Shown here: piece by piece, positions 31,533 through 35,761 of the stretch
Numbering within the stretch: the stretch's first letter is position 1
How the letters are laid out: each line of letters starts with the position of its first letter
The notes under the pieces: generated by a model
Told to the model about the DNA's origin: nothing
Database searches by the model: none
The model's input: only the letters and a program-made list of their open reading frames with translations
Source: an uncultured Mycoplasmatota bacterium
GTDB lineage: Bacteria; Bacillota_I; Bacilli_A; RF39; UBA660
Assembly (NCBI GenBank): GCA_900551525.1
Contig: URWD01000012.1
Location: 1 to 35,761 of the forward strand
Length of the DNA stretch: 35,761 bases
Reading direction: 5' to 3'
Position numbers and translations under genes: made by a program

Positions 31533-33953
31533 TTATTCTTCTCTTAGTTTAGCACCGCATCTTTTTTCAAGTGATTTTAAGATACTTGCCATTTTTTCAT
31601 TTATTTCTTCCATTGTCATGGTACTTCCTTCACTTATCATTCTGACTTTAAAAGTAACTGATTTTTTACCTTCAGGAATTTGATTACCACGATATACATC
31701 AACAAATTCTACTTCTTTTACTTTATTTTTTATAGTTTGATGTATAATACCCCAGCTTACATCTTCATCTACAATAATAGATAAATCCTTTTCTACCAAA
31801 GGTAGTTCAGGCAATTTTTCATACTTATTAGTGCGTGATGCAAATGGCACTAGGCTATCTAGATTAAGTTCAAAGATAGCTACATTTGTTCTTTTAATTT
31901 TACATTCATTCATAGTTTTAACATTTAAAAGTCCAAAATAACCAATTTCTTCATCATTTAACTTTATACTTAAATAAGCATTAATATCTGCCCAGCTTGG
32001 TTTTTCACATTTTTCAAGTGTTATAGCTTCCATATGAGTGTATCTTGCCATATTTTCTAAAACACCTTTTAATTCATAGAATATTTTCTTGGCATCTTTA
32101 CCTACGATAGCACCAGTTAAAGATTTATGTTGAACTGGAAGTATTTCATCATTACTTGATGGTCTATAGTCGCCTTTTTTATAAACTTCAGATACTTCAA
32201 ATATTTTAAATTCATCATAATATCTTAAGTTTTTAGAAATTGCTTCTAAAGCACCTGGTATAAGTGATTTACGAAGTATTGCAAGTTCTGGTGCTGGTGG
32301 TGTTGCAAGTCTTATGGCATCAGAAGTATCTATTCCTGCAGCATTTATGTATTTTTCATCAATCCATGGATATGTAAATATTTCATAAAAACCACATCTA
32401 TATGCTAAATATTCCATAATTCTTTTTTCAAGTAAAACTTTTCTTTGATTAATGGAATGTTCTAATGTAATTGTTATTGGTTTAGCTTCAAATGAGTCAA
32501 ATGACAGTATACGAGCAATATCCCCCATAACATCATCTTTAATTGTGACATCACCAGTTGATCTATATGTTGGAACAACACATGTATAAATGTCATTATC
32601 TAAAGTAACTTCATAACCTAAAGATGTAAGTATTTGTTTAATTACGTCATCACTTATTACTTTACCAAGTCTTTCATTTAAAAATTTTCTACTTACTTCA
32701 ATAACATTTTTCTTTGTTTCATTTGGACATACATCATTATATTTAACAATCTTACTTTCTGGGAATATTTCTTTTATTAAAGTAAGAGCTAAACTTAAGC
32801 CTTCATCAACTCTTTGTGTATCAATTCCTTTTTCATAACGCATAGATGCATCTGTTTTTTCAGCAAATCTTTTGCCAGTTTTTCGAATGGCTGTTGCACT
32901 AAATGATGCTACTTCAAGAAGTACTCCTTTTGTATCAGGTAAAATTGAGTCTTTTTTACCACCACGAATACCAGCTAGTGCTAAAGGTTCATCTTTATCA
33001 CAAATAACTAAATCATCTTCAGTTAGGCTTATAGAGTTATTATCAAGAAGTAATAATTCTTCACCTTTCTTAGCATTTCTAACAACTATTTTTTCTCCAT
33101 CGACATGAGTTTTATCAAAAGCATGAAGAGGTTGTCCAGTTGCTATCATAACATAATTTGTTATATCAACGATGGCATTTATTGGTCTAAGCCCACATTT
33201 AACTAGAGCTGCTTGCATCCAAATTGGAGATTTTCTTTCATCAATTCCATCTATTTCTACCGCAACATATCTACTGCATTTGCTTGTGTCTTCAATTTCA
33301 ACATCATATTTTGGTAAATCATCTACAGTATAACTTTCTATTTTTTTAAGTGGTATATTATAAATAGTACTTAGTTCTCTAGCTATTCCGTAATGTCCCC
33401 ATAAATCTGGTCTATTTGACAAAGATTTATTATCTATTTCTAAAACAGTATCATTTAAGTCAAGAACATCAGCAATATTATCACCGGGTGCACAATCTAT
33501 GCCTTTTAAATCAATAATTTCAGCTTCATCCATTTGAGGAAAGAAATCACTTAAGAAAACTTCTTCAGCAGCACAAATCATACCAAATGATTCTTCACCA
33601 CGCATTTTAGTTTTTTCAATTTTTACTGGTTCTCCTTGTCCATGCCAAACTACTACTGCACCAGGCTTACAAACAACTACATATTCACCTACATAAAGGT
33701 TAGAGCCACCACATACTATTTGAACAGGTGCAGCTTCACCAATATCAACAATACAAACACGTAATTTATCAGCATTTGGGTGAGGTTTTACTTCTAAAAT
33801 TTTACCAACGATAATATCATGGAACTTCTCGCCGACATTTTCAACTCCTTCAACTTCAACAGTTCTAAGGGTCATGTCATAAGCAATTTTATCATTAGTT
33901 ATATTTTTAGGTAAATCCACATATTTTTTTATTAAATTTAAACTAACTCTCAT
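31533..33953 (-). CDS. pheT: Phenylalanyl-tRNA synthetase beta subunit
   Basis: The large subunit of the (alpha-beta)2 enzyme; it binds tRNA-Phe and edits misacylated Tyr-tRNA. Order of domains: EMAP-like tRNA-binding domain (about 40-155, GKILEVKPHPNADKLRVC), B3/B4 editing region (about 210-390), B5 domain (about 405-480), synthetase-like core, and the C-terminal anticodon-binding FDX-ACB domain (about 710-806, KLPELPLVEKDLSIIVDEDV). Full length at 806 aa. It starts 11 nt after pheS with a good ribosome site and ends in a terminator. Confidence 0.98.
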   Translation of the reverse strand: MRVSLNLIKKYVDLPKNITNDKIAYDMTLRTVEVEGVENVGEKFHDIIVGKILEVKPHPNADKLRVCIVDIGEAAPVQIVCGGSNLYVGEYVVVCKPGAVVVWHGQGEPVKIEKTKMRGEESFGMICAAEEVFLSDFFPQMDEAEIIDLKGIDCAPGDNIADVLDLNDTVLEIDNKSLSNRPDLWGHYGIARELSTIYNIPLKKIESYTVDDLPKYDVEIEDTSKCSRYVAVEIDGIDERKSPIWMQAALVKCGLRPINAIVDITNYVMIATGQPLHAFDKTHVDGEKIVVRNAKKGEELLLLDNNSISLTEDDLVICDKDEPLALAGIRGGKKDSILPDTKGVLLEVASFSATAIRKTGKRFAEKTDASMRYEKGIDTQRVDEGLSLALTLIKEIFPESKIVKYNDVCPNETKKNVIEVSRKFLNERLGKVISDDVIKQILTSLGYEVTLDNDIYTCVVPTYRSTGDVTIKDDVMGDIARILSFDSFEAKPITITLEHSINQRKVLLEKRIMEYLAYRCGFYEIFTYPWIDEKYINAAGIDTSDAIRLATPPAPELAILRKSLIPGALEAISKNLRYYDEFKIFEVSEVYKKGDYRPSSNDEILPVQHKSLTGAIVGKDAKKIFYELKGVLENMARYTHMEAITLEKCEKPSWADINAYLSIKLNDEEIGYFGLLNVKTMNECKIKRTNVAIFELNLDSLVPFASRTNKYEKLPELPLVEKDLSIIVDEDVSWGIIHQTIKNKVKEVEFVDVYRGNQIPEGKKSVTFKVRMISEGSTMTMEEINEKMASILKSLEKRCGAKLREE

Positions 33954-33964
33954 TTTTATCCTCC

Positions 33965-35002
33965 TTACTTAAACTCTTTTAAAAATCTTAAATCACTACT
34001 ATGGAAAAGTCTTACATCATCTACGCCATAACGCATCATTACAAGTCTATCTAAACCAATATTAATGTAAAAGCCAGTCCATTCATCGGGATTTAATCCA
34101 GCAGATTTTAAGACATTTGGATGAATTACACCACCAGGCATAACTTCAATCCAGCCATTATGGTTACATACTTTACAACCTACTCCACCACATACTAAAC
34201 ATTCCATATCAATTTCATAACCGGGTTCAGTAAATGGGAAGAAACCTTCTCTCATTCTAGTATTTATTTTTTTACCAAATACTTTTTCAAGTATTGTTTG
34301 GATCATAACCATACCAGATGAAAATGAAATATCTTTATCTACAATTAATGCTTCATATTGATAGAATGCTCTTTCATGTCTAGCATCAGTTGTTTCATTT
34401 CTAAACACTTTACCAGGATAAACAAATCTGGCTGGTGCACCATGTTTTAGTAAGTATCTAACTGAGCCACCTGTTAAATGAGGTTTTAAACAAAGTCTTT
34501 CAGCGCCTTCTTTGTCCTCAGTTCCTTCAATCCAATATGTATCCATTGATTGACGAGCTGGATGATCTTTAGCAAAGTTCAAATTATCAAAAGCATATTT
34601 TTCACTACTTATATCATCCTCAGTATATACTTCAAAACCAAGGGAAGCAAAAGCTTCGTTTAAATCATTACGCATTTGGGTAATTGGATGAAGAGCTCCA
34701 CTTTTTACTGGTGTGCCGGGGATAGTAATATCAATTGGTCTATCCAAAACACTCATATTTGAAATAATTTCTTCTTCCTTTCTAGATAATTTTTCCGCAA
34801 ATACATTTTTAATTTCAGTAGTAAGCATACCAACTGTTTTTTTCTCATCAGCACTTAAACTACTCATATTTTTAAATACTTCTGCTAGCTTGCTTTTCTT
34901 ACCAGTTAAATCTTTTTTAACTTCTTCAAGTTCTACTAAAGTTTTAGCATTTTCTATTTTTTCTAAACCTTTAATTTTAATTTCTTCTAATCTTTCTTTC
35001 AT
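33965..35002 (-). CDS. pheS: Phenylalanyl-tRNA synthetase alpha subunit
   Basis: The catalytic subunit, 345 aa. N-terminal coiled coil (1-85), then class II motifs: HPITQMRNDLNEAFASLGFE, motif 2 around GKVFRNETTDARHERAFYQYE, and motif 3 GLDRLVMMRYGVDDVR ending in FHSSDLRFLKEFK. A CxxCxxxxCxxC zinc-like cluster (CLVCGGVGCKVC) lies before motif 3, a feature of a subset of bacterial PheS proteins. The ribosome site is AAAGGATT before ATG 35002. Expression is controlled by the T-box leader upstream. Confidence 0.98.
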   Translation of the reverse strand: MKERLEEIKIKGLEKIENAKTLVELEEVKKDLTGKKSKLAEVFKNMSSLSADEKKTVGMLTTEIKNVFAEKLSRKEEEIISNMSVLDRPIDITIPGTPVKSGALHPITQMRNDLNEAFASLGFEVYTEDDISSEKYAFDNLNFAKDHPARQSMDTYWIEGTEDKEGAERLCLKPHLTGGSVRYLLKHGAPARFVYPGKVFRNETTDARHERAFYQYEALIVDKDISFSSGMVMIQTILEKVFGKKINTRMREGFFPFTEPGYEIDMECLVCGGVGCKVCNHNGWIEVMPGGVIHPNVLKSAGLNPDEWTGFYINIGLDRLVMMRYGVDDVRLFHSSDLRFLKEFK

Positions 35003-35243
35003 AATAATCCTTTCTTTGATACAAATAAAAACACGAACAAGCTCTTAAAAGGACGAAGCTTATTCGTGGTACCACCTTTTTTCATAGTATTTCTACTATC
35101 TCATTAGATTAACGCTCTTTCACGGTTTGACTCCATTATTGAAATTCATTAATTTACCTTTTTCTTGTAGCTCTCAGTTTATAACTACAATTTCCTGTAG
35201 AAAGTATTAAATTAACTACTTAGATAATTTCTTCATCAATTAC
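35003..35243 (-). promoter_or_regulatory. T-box leader (Phe) controlling pheS-pheT
   Basis: The T-box sequence GGTGGTACCACG is at 35065-35076 (minus strand). Directly behind it is the terminator: arm CGAATAAGCT (35057-35066) pairs with AGCTTGTTCG (35034-35043), followed by TTTTT. Upstream, the stem I region holds a probable specifier codon UUC (35141-35143), preceded by GAAT and followed by A. Uncharged tRNA-Phe would stabilise the antiterminator and switch the operon on. Confidence 0.92.
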
Positions 35244-35249
35244 TTCTTG

Positions 35250-35278
35250 ATTATATTACTTTTCTTCATGTTTGTCAA
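35250..35278 (-). promoter_or_regulatory. Perfect sigma-A promoter of the T-box/pheST operon
   Basis: On the minus strand, TTGACA (35273-35278), a 17-nt spacer and TATAAT (35250-35255), both exact. Confidence 0.85.
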
Positions 35279-35360
35279 ATGTATTTTTAGCCACATCTAA
35301 ATTTGGCAACATGTTATAAATTGTATAATAGAAAGTCATAAATAATTTAAAGTTTTAAGT

Positions 35361-35438
35361 TTGACATTTTTTTAGGTTTTGATGTTGACATTTACATTAA
35401 CACTAAAATCTTCATGACTTTTTATATTGACATTTACA
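35361..35438. repeat. Three direct copies of TTGACATTT in the gap upstream of pheS
   Basis: TTGACATTT at 35361-35369, and TTGACATTTACA at 35385-35396 and 35427-35438, all on the plus strand, 24 and 42 nt apart. None has a convincing -10 box at 16-18 nt. The stretch 35279-35460 otherwise shows no gene. The repeats lie on the AT-rich side of an abrupt composition change at about 35,460. Confidence 0.6.
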
Positions 35439-35459
35439 CCTTTTTTGGACTTACATCAT

Positions 35460-35593
35460 GCCTCATGAATGCCATTTTTTTGTTACTAACTTTTGCTGGC
35501 GCCTCTGCCTCGCCTGCACTAACCGCAGACGCGGCAGCCTTTGTTCTACCATAATTTACTACTTCCTTCTTGCCTCTGCTTAATTTTGTCGCG
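35460..35593. other. GC-rich non-coding stretch next to the truncated surface-type gene
   Basis: About half G+C against roughly 30% in the rest of the window. It contains small inverted repeats (for example CCGC-GTCT-GCGG, minus strand) and recurring GCCTCTGC motifs. A 41-codon plus-strand frame (35458-35583) and an open minus-strand frame (35434-35643) exist, but neither has both a start and a ribosome site. I see no supported gene here. Confidence 0.55.
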
Positions 35594-35625
35594 GCTTGCC
35601 TAGCACGCGGACGCGCTAGACAAGC
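35594..35625. repeat. 14-bp hairpin/cruciform with 4-nt loop, 13 nt past the terminal gene's stop
   Basis: On the minus strand the arm GCTTGTCTAGCGCG pairs with CGTGCTAGGCAAGC plus one flanking base (two G-T pairs) around the loop TCCG. No T-run follows, so it is not an ordinary terminator. GC-rich stems with 4-nt loops just past the stop codon are known downstream of DGR variable repeats, where they help target retrohoming. Confidence 0.75.
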
Positions 35626-35638
35626 TTGGCCTAAAGTA

Positions 35639-35761
35639 CTAGTTTATTACCATCGGGTCGCTGGCACTGCCACTCCCCGATACATAGGTTATGGAAGACT
35701 CAAGATTGAAGGACGGCCGCACCGCATAGCTGCTGCCCACATTGTCGTCGAGCACGCTACC
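35639..35761 (-). CDS. 3' end of a GC-rich surface-type protein gene, homologous to the protein at 23268-24572 (partial)
   Basis: Forty codons and a TAG stop, entering from beyond the window edge. The peptide reads GSVLDDNVGSSYAVRPSFNL, then ESSITYVSGSGSASDPMVIN. Its last 25 aligned residues share 13 identities with the end of the lectin-like protein (RPxxxL...Y..GSG.ASDP.I), including the RP core and the GSGxASDP tail, so the two are homologous over at least this end. Codon use is GC-rich (CTC, GAC, GTG, CGG, CCG), unlike any other gene here. Because the nearby pheS T-box promoter points the same way, the gene would be transcribed towards pheS and ends before it. It could be a DGR target's variable end, a horizontally acquired paralogue, or foreign sequence joined in assembly. 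Confidence 0.7.
   Translation of the reverse strand, partial: GSVLDDNVGSSYAVRPSFNLESSITYVSGSGSASDPMVIN

Noticed and set aside
35458..35583. A 41-aa plus-strand frame starting with ATG
   Set aside because: No ribosome site upstream and an implausible Cys/Arg-rich composition; not supported as a gene.
35434..35643. A 70-codon open minus-strand frame in the GC-rich end
   Set aside because: It has no start codon until its last ten or so codons and no ribosome site; openness is expected in GC-rich sequence.

Overview
The window looks like part of the chromosome of an uncultured, low-GC (AT-rich, roughly 28-30% by eye) member of the Firmicutes/Bacilli, close to the gut lineages near Erysipelotrichia and the uncultured RF39-type clades. 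The evidence is gene order (rnc-smc; fmt-rlmN-stp-prkC-rsgA-rpe; dnaB-dnaI; T-box-pheS-pheT), Bacillus-type sigma-A promoters, strong GGAGG-type ribosome sites and a Phe T-box. UGA is used as a stop (yidD, the ArsR gene, stp), so this is not a Mycoplasma-type code. The lineage assignment is inference from gene content.

Layout. 1-4450 (minus): tRNA-Leu (cut by the window edge), a CAU tRNA, an unknown 139-aa protein behind two tandem consensus promoters, then rnc-smc. 4500-5763 (plus): yidD, a ZnuA/TroA-like lipoprotein lacking the usual metal ligands, and tRNA-Ser. 5808-9384 (minus): a solitary ATP-grasp protein, tRNA-Ile and tRNA-Glu, and a zinc-type ArsR/P1B-ATPase operon with a visible operator. 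9417-14175 (minus): a membrane-anchored HNH nuclease with a topoisomerase-type zinc ribbon, a LiaF-like/DUF4097-like pair, and priA. 14255-23178 (minus): a tightly packed ten-gene run, Fic-nfo-fmt-unknown-pgsA-rlmN-stp-prkC-rsgA-rpe, linking DNA repair, translation initiation, lipid synthesis and PASTA-kinase signalling.

23268-26637 is the most accessory-looking part. A secreted, lectin-like surface protein is transcribed divergently from a small XRE repressor across a 55-bp palindrome that contains repeated TACG-N5-CGTA operators. Downstream lie a Y-family polymerase (UmuC/UvrX type) with a LexA-like box in its promoter, and a YolD-like partner. 26646-35002 (minus) is housekeeping: a membrane protein of unknown function, dnaI, dnaB, DedA, an S66 peptidase, and pheT-pheS under a T-box.

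The right end (about 35,460-35,761) changes abruptly to about 52% GC. It holds the last 40 codons of a minus-strand gene whose C-terminus is homologous to the surface protein at 23268-24572. Thirteen bases past its stop is a 14-bp hairpin with a 4-nt loop. A GC-rich 3' coding end followed by a tight hairpin is the layout expected at the variable repeat of a diversity-generating retroelement target. No reverse transcriptase or template repeat lies in the window, so this is a hypothesis, and a chimeric contig end is the main alternative.
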